A stretch of 64,000 nt of DNA from Escallonia rubra. Its lineage: Eukaryota > Streptophyta > Magnoliopsida > Escalloniales > Escalloniaceae. A model generated the notes under the pieces. The model worked only from the letters and a program-made list of their open reading frames with translations, searched no databases and was not told the origin of the DNA. Where the stretch lies: positions 124,001-188,000 of the forward strand of contig JAVXUO010001110.1 in the NCBI GenBank assembly GCA_033065855.1, read 5' to 3'. A program made the position numbers and the translations under genes. Positions 36,117 through 47,133 of this stretch are shown in pieces (the stretch's first letter is position 1; each line of letters opens with the position of its first letter).

Positions 36117-36936
36117 TCTAATTATATATATATGAAAGCCAAAGCTGAGAGAATGTTGTCCAGTCATCGTTTACATGGACACTCTCTTAATTCGACACGT
36201 GGACTTTCCTATTTTGAAATTTTAAATTTGCTTACCTTTGTAATAATGATTTGGATTCTCTCTCTCTCTCTCACACACACAAATTAATTTGAATTTCTTC
36301 TTTCCATTTGAAATTCAACCAATTATATATATTTTACATTTCTCTCTCTTCTATGTCAACATGTCCACTCAAAAATTTTATTTATATCTTTACAATTCCA
36401 TTAATTTCTAAATTTTGACAAAAGTAATTCTCTATATATTCTTTTTTAATCTTAATCTTTTTTATTGTTTAGAGAAACACATTATTCTCTATCAGTTTTT
36501 CTATTAAACTACTATAATCTCCTTCTTTTTATTTCATTACAAGTTTATATATAGTTTACGCTCCTTTTTTTTCAATCATTTATTATATATTGTTACTCTT
36601 TTCTTGGTGATCTTAAGTAATACAACCTCAAGACACAGATTATTTTTATTGCTATTATCACTGCAATTGCTATTAGTTAGGAGAAACTATTTTCATTATT
36701 TTATACACTATTTTTCATCTTCATTTGTTACTAAAAACTAACAATTATTCCTCAAATTTATTTCTAACGATAAAAATTGGTAAGAGAACTCCTTTAAAAA
36801 GGTAAAAAATAAATTTTTAATTATCTTATTGCCACTACCAATTTTGTAATTGTTATTAAGCATACAAATACGAGATCTCTCAACAAGTATTTTGATAGTT
36901 GTTGTTTCCGTGTGCAACGCACGGGATCAAAACTAG
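36117..36936 (+). mobile_element. Helitron (non-autonomous), about 820 bp
   Basis: Starts TCTAATTATATATATATG after an A and ends CTAG (36933-36936) before a T, matching Helitron insertion between A and T. The 3' hairpin CCGTGTG-CAA-CGCACGG (36908-36924) lies 8 bp before CTAG. The body begins GCTGAGAGAATGTTGTCC and shares ACACTCTCTTAA and GTGGACTTTCCTATTTT with the copy at 12711-13564. No Rep/helicase. Confidence 0.85.
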
Positions 36937-37965
36937 TTATTACGAAGGGAAAGGATAACAGAGGACTCTTATAAGAAATTGCACAAAACGACACCTTTAG
37001 GCCCCAACACAGATGCTTTTATTTTCTTTGGCATATATAGACAATAATAAAATTAGTTGGATGCCTTGAGTCAAGGGTAATAGAGAATTCTTTCTTTGAC
37101 CTTGAATTTATTGTGTTATCATTATGTCGTGAAAACAGCAGTGAGAATGGAAATGTTGAATTCACACTTGGATGCATGTGAACATTTTTCATTGTCACGA
37201 GGGGCCGGGATATATATATATATATATATAACATAAAAATTAAGTTAGTCATAGCAACTCGTTCTGTATTCTATTTTTTATTTTACTCCTATACACAGGA
37301 AGTCAGAAATAAATTAGAATAAAAAACTAAAATTTGAAATATACAAGAATCTTCCAGAAAAAAAAAGAGTTTCCTTTCTAAAATTACAATTACACTGTAT
37401 CGTGCAATATACTGTACTATCAAAACCAGTTTTACCATTCTTATGTTGTTTTCTCGATTACATGCTCACTCATATTAAATAAGTTATATACAGTAAACTT
37501 GTCTAGATGATAAGCACTCGATTAATAAAACAGAACCACGAGAAGAGAATCAATAACCTAAGAAAGGTCTTCTACTCTCTCCTATCTAGTGTATTGATAA
37601 GTTTAAAGAGGAGACTGCAATTCACCGATGGAGAGTGAGACCAACTCTTATATTTATAGTTTTAGATGGTAAACCCATAATTCATAAAGGATTCAATTAA
37701 ATTAGACCCAACCACATAACATAGCCCGTACAATGTCTGTTGTCATCACACACATAAGCCCATAATGTCTGATGAGATCACACACATAAAGGCGCACCTA
37801 ACTTAATGGTTCAAACCGATCACGACTATTAAATAGGATAACCAATATATTTTCATCAGTTAAGCGTTTTATCAATCCGATTTTTCACAAAAGAAAGAAA
37901 CAAATTGTAGTATGCCCATGGGGAAATGCTACAACCTAGACACACAGCCACACATAATCTCTATC
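36937..37965. other. Spacer, no gene recognised
   Basis: AT-rich. It contains a (TA)n stretch at 37211-37230 and no supported ORF. Confidence 0.45.
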
Positions 37966-37969
37966 TTCC

Positions 37970-37970
<1 letters not shown>

Positions 37971-38038
<68 letters not shown>

Positions 38039-38145
38039 TCACACTCACACACACACTCTCTCTCTCCTCTCTCTCTCACACACACGCGAGCGCGTGCGTG
38101 AGCTCGCACACACGCGAGCGCGTGCGTGAGCTCGCACACAGACAC
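37971..38145. repeat. Compound (CT)n/(CA)n microsatellite with a 31-bp GC-rich tandem duplication
   Basis: Alternating blocks of CT and CA repeats run from about 37971 to 38084. They are followed by two copies of a 31-bp unit CACACACGCGAGCGCGTGCG.., each with an internal GAGC/GCTC-type symmetry (38083-38145). The ORFs here (both strands) are repeat translations. Confidence 0.95.
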
Positions 38146-38149
38146 ACAA

Positions 38150-39358
38150 ATTCACACGACATCACAAAGACAGATGCTTAGCACGCGCGCAAGCACATAC
38201 CGAAAAAGACACCTACAAAATCACAAACGCACAAACGTGAGCGAGGGCACACATAGCCGCAAAAAAACCACACATGCACACACCCAATCATACCGATGCG
38301 CACACGCGACATCACACATCTACACCAAGTGAATCACAAGCACTTGTTGTAATGTTTGGTCCTTTTATGTGTGTTGCTCCTATTTTTTCTTTTTTAGTGG
38401 CAGTGTTTGAATGGTAATTGGAAGTGCAAAAGCAGATTGTGGAGATTGTGAAACTTGCAGTGATGAACGACAGGGTTTTTATGCTAGGATTACATAGAAT
38501 GAGTTTACTTTTGTCTCATGTGAGGGCCAAAGGTTTAAGGGTGTCTCCTCTTATTGTAATAATTGTTATTCGGATCAACCAGATCCAATATTATTGTAAA
38601 TCTTTAGGAATTGACATGTTATTTAAGTTATCATAAAGTGTAGGATATGCTCTACTTTAACTTAATTATAATGTGTCTGAGATTTAATAGGATAGTTTGA
38701 CGTCAATATCGTGACTTACTGTTTAGTATTTCGCCTTTGGACAACTGTCAAAATTGTGTAATTTTTGTAATAAATATAATTTTCCTATTTACTAAAAAAA
38801 AATTTGCAGATTTTATTAATTGGTCACCGTGGTTTGTTTTTTTTTTTTTTTTGGTATTAAATGTGGTTTGGGTTACGAAAACAAGAAGGTTTTGGTATAG
38901 GCTCGAATAAATACAGTAGCATAATCCGTCGTGGTCTGGGATCTCTGACTGGAGTTGCGCTTATGGACAGCCTTAACATCTCGAAGCTTCTTTCTGGGAA
39001 CCCTAAATTATTTGGTTGGGCATGAATAACAAAACATTAGATTTACCGATATTCACAAGGAACCAATATTCTAAATTTGGGCATGAATACTTCACGCTAC
39101 ATTCTTTGTCTTTTGCAGCCAAGTTGGGCGTAGAATAATGCGCCACATGTGTCTTAATTTCCCAAGTGAGAAAGCAAATTCTGTGTCAACTTGTTGAGTG
39201 TGAACCTCATTAGTTATATGTATGTATATCTTCGCAACCTAAGACGCGACTTCATCTGTGATGTCCAAGTTTGCATGGCATCGCTTTCTACAGTATAGAC
39301 TGACATCATGGAAACATAGTATATCAAGGGAAAGTAGTGATGCATATGAACTTGAAAT
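38150..39358. other. Spacer, no gene recognised
   Basis: Mixed composition. A 72-codon ORF at 38418-38636 matches nothing I recognise. A T18-T20 run is near 38840. Confidence 0.4.
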
Positions 39359-39430
39359 TTAAGGCTTTGTTTGATTTCTTTTTCGTTTTTAGTTTTTTCT
39401 GAACTGGGAAAAAAAAAATGTGTTTGGCAT

Positions 39431-41321
39431 TAGGGGTGCAACTTGAGTCGGGCAACCCGTGGACTACCCGCAAAAATATGGGTATGGACTTTCTTTTGTA
39501 ATGACCATGGTGAACGTGAGCTCAAAATTTTGGGCTCGTAAAAAATATTGGTCGGACATGAGCAAAGGTTTCTACAGGCCCGTCCAGCGCGTGGGAAAAC
39601 TAGCCTGTCTAAGTATTATACAATATAAATTATAATATATTTAGTGTGTGTGTGTGGGTGTGTGTTACAATATATTTATTTTGTTTTCATTAGTCATTAA
39701 AAATAGTGGATCACATAAGTCTATGCAATCTCGACCATCAAATTCTTAACCTAGTAGAATACAATTTCTTTTTTTGTACTTTCTGAACTCTCAACCCCAC
39801 TTCGACAAAGCAAAACCTCAAAACCAAAGGTAAGCTCATATTCTTGTCTTATTTTTCTGAACTAGGTTGAGCGATGGTTCCCACTTTTCGTTCATGTTTA
39901 GAGATCTTTAAAGACTTTGGGCCCGTACGTTTACACTTCTTGTTTTGTGTATGTGTATTGTGTTTTCGTTTTCAATATTTTCGTATCCAATCACAAATTA
40001 CGGTTGTATACTTTTATTTTTTTCACCACTTTTTTTGTGTCATTGTTTTTGTGTGTTTACCATTTTTATTTCCGTTTTCATTACTGTTAGCCCCATTTTT
40101 TCCGGTATTACCCTCACCGGAAACAATGTTCTGCCTCTCCTCCTTTTTCGGATCCAAACTTCTTTGTTCTTCGTAGGTCTTCTTTTTGCAACCTAGATCT
40201 TCCCATTTCCAATAAGATCCCGAGGCCAAGTTTTGATCCAAAGAATGACAGCCGGCGGGATACCCTTCCCGCCGTCCCTAACAGCAGCCTGAGCGTCCTT
40301 TTCTTTTGATGCAGCCTTTCTTCTAATTAAGCAGCACAAAAAAATACAACAAAATACAGCTATAAGACTACCAGGAGAGCCCCAGCTGCTATGAGAATGA
40401 TATCTTTAGCACTCAGTTTTCGGCGACGCCCTCTTGGATGTTCCTCTTGGCAATGAAGTCGAATTAACAAGAGGAGAAGGAGATATTGGACATGGGGTTG
40501 AAAAACTGTACCCACAGAGCTGAAGATTACCCACAAAGGAACTCGAATTGAATTTTTTAGAGGTTGTTATATGAAACATTGAAGGATTCAAGATTTGGTA
40601 GATCACCAGGGGAGGTGGGCTGAGAAGCAAAGCTTCGGCAAAAGAGAAGGCGAACAGCTTCCACTATGGGCAGCTTGAGGGGATGGGGTGATAGGGAGTT
40701 GAAGATCCAGGCAGTGGAAGTGAAAAGTAGAGAAGAAACTGAAGAGAGAGAAGGCGAGCAGCTTTTGTGCCAGAGGCCAGAAAGGGTGAACAATAATGGG
40801 GATGGCTTTATCTGACATGAATTCATCTGTGTTGGAAAAAGGTGTTTCCTTTTTTCGGCACAAAAAAAGAGCATATTTTTTGCCATCATTACAAAATTGG
40901 AGTACAGAAAAATACAAACGTACGCCCCCTTTACTTTTTCTACTTTATTTCTTATTATATAATTAGAGACTCTTGCATTTTCTCTCTCATTTTGTCTAAA
41001 ATATTTGTTTCTATGCTTATATTTAAGTTCATTTTGAGACTTTAATGTATTTCTTTTTTCATTATGATGAATAAATTATAGAGTTGAATGGTCAATGATA
41101 TATTTTGAAATCGTTTTTTTTTTTAAATAATTCATTGCCATGAACAATCCGTGGATAGCTCGTGTCCAGCCCGTGTCCACTAAAATTTTGATGGGTTTGG
41201 CGTGGACACGTATTATTTGACCTGTAGATGGGCTGGGCTGGACATAGACACGACTTTTAGAGAATGTGCTGGTCATGATCTAACCATTGGGCCCGTCCAA
41301 CCCGCCCAATTTGCACCCATA
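39431..41321. mobile_element. hAT-type element carrying a receptor-kinase fragment
   Basis: Ends TAGGGGTGCAA and TTGCACCCATA form an 11-bp inverted repeat with one mismatch. The 8-bp flanks TTTGGCAT (39423-39430) and TTTGACAC (41322-41329) agree at six positions. Subterminal parts contain complementary words such as GGGCCCGTCCA. There is no transposase. It contains an LRR receptor-kinase fragment on the minus strand. Confidence 0.75.
40230..40660 (-). pseudogene. LRR receptor-like kinase (IMK2/IMK3-like) fragment
   Basis: The minus strand reads [14 protein letters not shown], then after a frame break [16 protein letters not shown] and [10 protein letters not shown], then [18 protein letters not shown], then in another frame IFLCCLIRRKAASKEKD. 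This is the end of the LRR domain, the Pro-rich juxtamembrane stretch, the single transmembrane helix and the basic start of the cytoplasmic part, in the order seen in IMK2/IMK3 meristem receptor-like kinases. At least two frame breaks and a stop interrupt it, and the ectodomain and kinase domain are absent. It lies wholly inside a hAT element, so it is read as a captured gene piece. Confidence 0.82.
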
Positions 41322-41982
41322 TTTGACACACAGTTTTTGTTTGTTTTTTTTCCTTCAGTTTTGAAAACCAGTTTTTAAATGCATTTGACAGACATCATTT
41401 TGGCAACAGGGGCAGTGGAACAGTTAAGTGAGTGTCTGGCAAATAGATTTCTTAGGTATATTAATTACATTAATCAATACAGTACTCGATCCCCTCATTT
41501 CTTCGTCCTGTTACTCTTGCTCACAGACTAATTATCGAAATTCTTAAGCGGGAAAAACATGGCTGTTTTTTAAAACTCCAGTTAGGAGTTTTAGGTTTTC
41601 AGTTTTGGTTTCTATTTTGAGACCCCCACCACCACCACCACCACCCTCCCACCGCAGCAGCCACTGTCGACCACCGCCGTCACCGGCCGGCCACCACCAC
41701 GCCTCACCATAGCCACCGCAAACCACCACCAAAGAAAAATTCAAAATAAAAACTGGGTAATCAAACACTTAAAAGAAAAAACTCAAAATAAAAACTAGGT
41801 AATCAAACACCCATTTATTTCTATAGAAAATAAAAACTAAACTGATTTTTGTTTTTATTTTTTTGAAAACGAAAAATTAAAACTGAAAGTGATTTCAAAC
41901 GCTACTTAAGGTAGCGTTTGGTAACACTTCCAGTTTTGGTTTTCTGTTTCCAAAAAAATCAAAATCAAAATTTTCCGTCATG

Positions 41983-42110
41983 TAGAATGCATTACTATTA
42001 GCACCCTTGGTAACGTCAGATCAAAATTTTCATCGCAAGAAGTTTTGATATTACGTAACATTAACTAGATGCTACATCAATCTTCAGCTGTTATACAGTA
42101 ATGCATTCTA
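41983..42110. repeat. Small foldback element, 128 bp
   Basis: TAGAATGCATTACT (41983) and AGTAATGCATTCTA (ending 42110) are perfect 14-bp inverted repeats around a 100-bp interior. Probably a MITE; the TSD is not clear. Confidence 0.6.
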
Positions 42111-43032
42111 TATGAATTGATAAAACTTTGGAGAAGCTAATCAATTTACTGTATGTTAGAAACATGACATAATAGGGAGGGTATCTCAAGTCATTAGAAT
42201 GAATATATTCGTTTGCAAACAACATCGTAAACCACTGTTTTAATCATTGAATATTAATTTTTACTTATTAATGTCATTCTCTTATTATAAAAAAAAAAAG
42301 AAAATAATTGATCAACAACCAGTGCGGTACATTGTGCTAATGCATCCAAGGGCCCTGTTTGTCACCTATATGGGAACTGGGTCGGGGAAATTATGCAATT
42401 TATCGGTTATATTTTTTTCCCCCAAAACAGAACATATTCCTTGGGCTACCCATCGACCTATAATAGCATTCTAGTCGAATATCTAGCGACAAAAGTAAAG
42501 TACAACTGAAAAAAGTGGAGATTTCCTGGTACTATCATATGCACATGGGTAAATGGAAATAAAATTGTACTAACGTATCCAACCACTTTTAAAAGCGGAG
42601 TACCACTTTTTAGCCCCTCTTAGTTATTCCTCAGAATTTTAGCTACTGCATTTCATTTGAAAGCATTAGAATATGCATCTTTCTTTTTTTATTGACATAA
42701 CTATTTGAAAAGTATTACAACTTTCTTACTTCCGTAAACCGTCCAAATACTTTAAACAAGGACAATGAAAGCTCTACATAGACTTTTCACCTAGGATTTC
42801 TTCAAGTTTGAGGGTTAACGACCTTGGTTTGAGAGCATAAAATCAAATTAAAGGGGCCCCGAGCTGGTCTTTTCACACTATATATGGAAGGGGTGTTCAT
42901 ATGTCAAACCGTGTACGGCTTATTAAATATACCTTATCCTCCATTACAAGTGGAAAGTGTTGACGACCTCTATAATCCGATGTCCAAACCATACAACCTA
43001 TTCGAGCACAATATTCTGATATATATATATAT
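42111..43032. other. Spacer, no gene recognised
   Basis: AT-rich. It ends in a short (TA)n tract abutting the following MITE. Confidence 0.45.
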
Positions 43033-43164
43033 GGAGCTGATCCGTTACTAGCGCTAACAGAGTTGTTAGTGCTGTTTTGCCGTCCGCTATATAATGTAGC
43101 GGACGATAATTTACGTCCGCTACATTATATAGCGGACCTGCTAGCGCTAGCAATGGATCACGAC

Positions 43165-43166
<2 letters not shown>
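43033..43166. mobile_element. Micron-like MITE in a (TA)n tract, 134 bp
   Basis: Ends GGAGCTGATCCGTTACTAGC and its partner GCTAGCAATGGATCACGACC are imperfect inverted repeats with a TAGCGCTA core, flanked on both sides by TA dinucleotide runs (43021-43032 and 43167-43198). The interior is two 23-bp palindromes of the form GTCCGCTA-N7-TAGCGGAC (43082-43104, 43115-43137). The terminal GGAGCTGATCC and the palindrome are shared with the FAR1-type MULE starting at 60143. Confidence 0.85.
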
Positions 43167-43198
<32 letters not shown>

Positions 43199-43202
<4 letters not shown>

Positions 43203-44970
43203 GGTGGTGATTTTAGTTTTAAATGATTTAATAATATGTTTGGTTATATCCCATGTCAAACGAATAAGAATTAACAATTTAGGTATAAGTTCTGTGGCGT
43301 ACCCTCTCACTCTCACTCTCAATTGATTTTGTATTGAATGTTACTAGATATATTATCTCAGAACGTTCATGGATACTTTCACAATCTTTTGGAGCAAAAG
43401 CGTAACACAAAATGATGCTGGTGCACAATACTATTGCTCGTTTATCATCTTACAACGTCATTGAGATTTATTTTTTGATCGAAATCACTAAACATAGACC
43501 GCTTGTATGTGTTTTCTTTGATGCTTCAAGTGGAAAATAACACTTTTTAGCTGCTTTACAATTTCAAATTACAAAAAGTGTTACTAGTCATATTTAGTCA
43601 TAACTTTTCGCTGTTAATAATATCTAGTATAATTATGTGCCACTAAAGAAGTGCTTATAACCCTTCCTGAGAGCACCCAAGTTTTCTTCCACAAAACTTA
43701 TCCCCAAAGATGTTATGCTAAAGCAATTTTTGTAGTACCTCAACGCTAAAAAGTCCTTTATTGGCACATTCTGAAGTATCTTTGACGCGTAGCTAGTATG
43801 CGTGGCTTCAACCACCTGTCCTCCAACATCCGCTCCTACTTCATTTATGTTTGTTTGTTTGTTTGTGGGTATGCTTCACATCTACTTGCATTTTTTTCTG
43901 TTTGATGAAGAGTCCAGCTGAATTCATATCCCATCTCTTGGGATTTCAAACCATGCCTGCGGCCTCCACACATATGGCGACCTGTGATTAGAGGAACAGG
44001 TCTTGGTCTTTTTATATAGTAAAGTTAACAAAAACTGTCATTTGGAACGTGCACAAATTGGTAGAAGAAAAAGACATTATTGAAACTCTACAAAAAAAAA
44101 AAAAAAACACAACGGATCATTGTACTTGTTCGCAATTAGAGCGAACAAGATACACGAGAACTCTAAGATAAATAATAAAAATTGGCATGACACTTGTTCA
44201 ACAAGTTTAATACACGACAATTGAACCTATGAGATATTAATGATTGACCATTAGAATTCTACTCTATGAGGTGTTTAGGATTGATTTTAGGATGGTCAAA
44301 CCTAATTTAATCTAGTTTAAATCAGGTATGTGAGTGTGTGGCCAAAAAAATTAAGAGATTTTATCTATTTCAAAAGTTAAAAACTGATAAAATTCATAAT
44401 CCTAGAAGATGATGATTATGAAATAGTAACATTTTTCATAATCAGGTTTGACTTTTTAATTTACCATAGTTTCCTTAATTGCTCATAAAAGGACATCTCA
44501 TATCCTTTAACTAATTTGAAAAAGTAATAGTACTATGAACACTAATGTGAGATTGTGGGTATTTTTAATTTCAAATTAGAATAAACAACATTTGTAGGCT
44601 GGTGAAAATAACTTTTCGATAATTCATTTGTATATTATAGTTATTTACAAATGAAAGTTATGTTAATATTACCTTTTTAAATATAGATATAAAAAAATTA
44701 TTTATTTAAGTGTCATATATCTATGATCATTTTGTCATAATAGAGCTGATTTAAGCACTTTTATTCAAACACTTTTTATAACTTTAAGCTAGTTTACAAC
44801 TAATTTGTCAAATAACAAACTGATTCTGATTAACGTATATTAAATTTGATTTTAAAAATTAATTAATATTTAAGCTGAAATCTGATTTTTAGAATCGGTC
44901 CCAAAACTTTAGGTAAACTTTTAAAGGTTGGATATACTTAAGCCAATAAACGAGTCTACAACACAAAGCA
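43199..44970. other. Spacer upstream of the MYB gene
   Basis: AT-rich and without a supported gene. A 60-codon minus-strand ORF at 43633-43815 matches nothing I recognise. A17-A19 run near 44092-44107. Confidence 0.45.
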
Positions 44971-45088
44971 ATTCCATCTTCTTAATTGGTTTGGGACCCA
45001 ACGATTTCGTCAGCAATTCCTCCCTCCTGGAAGCTTGATAGTCATTGTATTACATGCTTTACACGCTTTGGCTTGACTATTTGTTACG

Positions 45089-45096
45089 TATAAATA
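45089..45096 (+). promoter_or_regulatory. TATA box of the MYB gene
   Basis: TATAAATA lies 137 bp upstream of the MYB start codon. The stretch just upstream (44973-45050) is partly duplicated at 20778-20850. The presumed leader contains (GT)n and (GA)n microsatellites at about 45152-45202. Confidence 0.7.
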
Positions 45097-45232
45097 AGTT
45101 GAAATGAGCTTTCCCGGTACATCTATTTACTTTAAGCAAGAGATAAGTGGAGTGTGTGTGTGTGTGTGTGCGCGTCTTGAGAGAGAGAGAGAGAGAGAGA
45201 GACAGTGGCTCTTATTTTTCTCAAGACAAAAA

Positions 45233-46555
45233 ATGGTGAGAACTCCTTGCTTCGACACAAATGGACTGAAGAAAGGTGCATGGAGTAAAGAGGAAGACGA
45301 TAAGTTGAAAGCATACATTCAGAGATATGGACACTGGAACTGGCGCCAACTTCCGAAATTTGCAGGTAGAGATACGTTCTTCCTTATATTTACCGCTTTT
45401 TATGATGTAGCAAAGGATATAAGCAGATTCTTGTATTTTGGAGTGATATTCTTAAACTTGTCGCCACCTCAATATTTCCTTCTATCTCCTGTCATTAGTT
45501 TGTGTAGACCGTACCACCCAGGGGAAGTCGAATTCAAGCATGCTGCTTACGAGGTGATAGTCATTTTAGAGAGACCCCTTTTTCATGGCAATGATTGGAA
45601 CTAACCGATTGTCCACCCTTTTTTATCTAATTTCCAAATGATCAGGACTGTTGACCCATGAACAATGAATGTCTGCTCCAAGATATGGTTGTATGTCATG
45701 TTCTAGATATTTCTAGGTTTGTATAGGAAAAGAAAACTTTGAGGATGCAAGAGATGAGAAATACAGTAAATATAACCTAATTTGATCTTTCAGGTCTATC
45801 CAGATGTGGGAAGAGTTGCAGACTGAGGTGGATGAATTACCTTCGACCTGATCTAAAACACGGCAGTTACAGCAAACAAGAGGAGGATCTGATCTTGAAA
45901 TTATATGATGAACTTGGAACTAAGTAAGCATTCTCTTATTTTTTGAACTTTCACTTGAATAAGTTAAGCATTTTCTAACGGCTGTCAGACGTTGTCAAGC
46001 GTAAACAAGTAAATGAAGACATGTATGACACATAAAAGTGGTCAGCTAGCTAATACATAAGTACTGAAGTCTAGCGTTCTTTACATGTACAGATGGTCAA
46101 CCATGGCAGAGAAATTACCAGGAAGATCGGATAATGAAATAAAGAACTACTGGCACACCCATCTAAAGAAACGAGCAAGATCAAATGCCAAACAAACCCC
46201 GGTAGTACGACAACCTAACGAAATTTCACCTGAAAATGTTGTGTCTGATTCTCCAGTTGAGCAGACTTCCGAAAACTACCCGCTGCCCCCAGAACAAGCT
46301 TCTGGTGGATCAGTCTCCTCCACATACTGTGATTATGCAGTTTTCAGTGGCATCAACTGGGCAGCAGAAGAAAGTATAGATTCTTTTGTATCATTTTCCC
46401 AACCTATTGAGAATTTCTGGACCGAACCGTTTTCAGTGGATACGTCATTCGACCAGTGTGATTTTTTATCATCCTCGGTGGAGGGAGAGTTCATGTCATC
46501 ACATTATTATTATGATGGTAGTGAGTTGTTCAACCAGTCCATGCAAGAATTTTAG
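45233..46555 (+). CDS. R2R3-MYB transcription factor, MYB13/14/15-like
   Basis: Three exons with GT-AG borders: 45233-45365, 45794-45923, 46093-46555, giving 241 residues. The exon positions (phases 1 and 2) are those of typical R2R3-MYB genes. R2 begins [20 protein letters not shown] with its three Trp in place. R3 runs from [19 protein letters not shown] through [20 protein letters not shown] to HTHLKK; its first Trp is replaced by Tyr, within family limits. No bHLH-interaction signature is seen. The C-terminal [13 protein letters not shown] resembles the subgroup-2 motif IDxSFWxE of MYB13/14/15, regulators of cold, defence and phenylpropanoid/stilbene genes in other plants. It is the only clearly intact ordinary gene in the window. 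The exact target pathway is inference. An N-terminal in-frame extension to 45104 has no support. Confidence 0.95.
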
Positions 46556-47133
46556 GCAACGTAAGTGAAAGTATTTGAGGAATGTACAAATGTCAGGCAA
46601 TATTACCTAGAGAAGCATCACTATAAGGGTTTATCCTTCTCCCACCTATCTTTCGGAAAATATGCTCGCTTACTACTTCGGATGATCTTTGTTTCTGTAT
46701 ATAAGAAGTCGAATAAGCACTTTATCAATTTGTTGTTCCTGAGCAAGCATCAGTAGCTGCATGTACAGTTCAATTACCAATGATCACCAAAAAATTTCAT
46801 TCTACAATGATTTTGTTCCTTTTTCAAATATAATGGAGTTCATTGCAGTTAAAAGTTTAATTTGGGTAACGAGTCTCTCACACTCAACAGGTTGTGAGGT
46901 TTTTTCATTTACATAGCACTTACAAGATAATAGAGGTGGGGATAATAAAAAATTTGAAATGGAAATCCTATCCTAGCTAACCAGGATCTTAGCTATCTTT
47001 ACAACTAATGATAGTACAACACAAATCTGCACAAAATCTCCACGATCTAACAAAAGTTGTATAAAATCTCTATTGTGTAATGCCCCGTCAAGATGAAGGG
47101 GTCGTGAGACGACCTTCAGCTCGTCGGAAAGAA
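46556..47133. other. MYB 3' region and spacer
   Basis: The probable MYB 3' untranslated region is followed by AT-rich sequence and a short GC-richer segment (TGTAATGCCCCGTCAAGATG near 47078) that might be an LTR edge. No gene. Confidence 0.45.

Larger units (their letters stand above)
39362..41905. mobile_element. Tourist-like element split by a hAT insertion
   Basis: Outer ends AGGCTTTGTTTGATTTC (39362) and GATTTCAAACGCTAC (41905) are imperfect inverted repeats with GTTTG cores, flanked by TTA (39359-39361, 41906-41908). Without the inner hAT and one duplication it is about 645 bp. The right arm holds a CCACCACC-rich island (41625-41735), as in the MITE at 18120-18576. A second GGTAGCGTTTGGTAACACTTC start directly follows at 41910, perhaps a neighbouring family member. 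Confidence 0.65.

Noticed and set aside
37970..38150. CRISPR-like or regulatory array
   Set aside because: The repeats are simple dinucleotides plus one duplicated unit in a plant genome; no CRISPR is expected and none is seen.
37912..38181. ORFs of Ser/Leu/His/Thr repeats on both strands
   Set aside because: They are translations of the CT/CA microsatellite.
45104..45232. N-terminal extension of the MYB ORF
   Set aside because: It would translate GT and GA microsatellites. The [15 protein letters not shown] start at 45233 matches the family.
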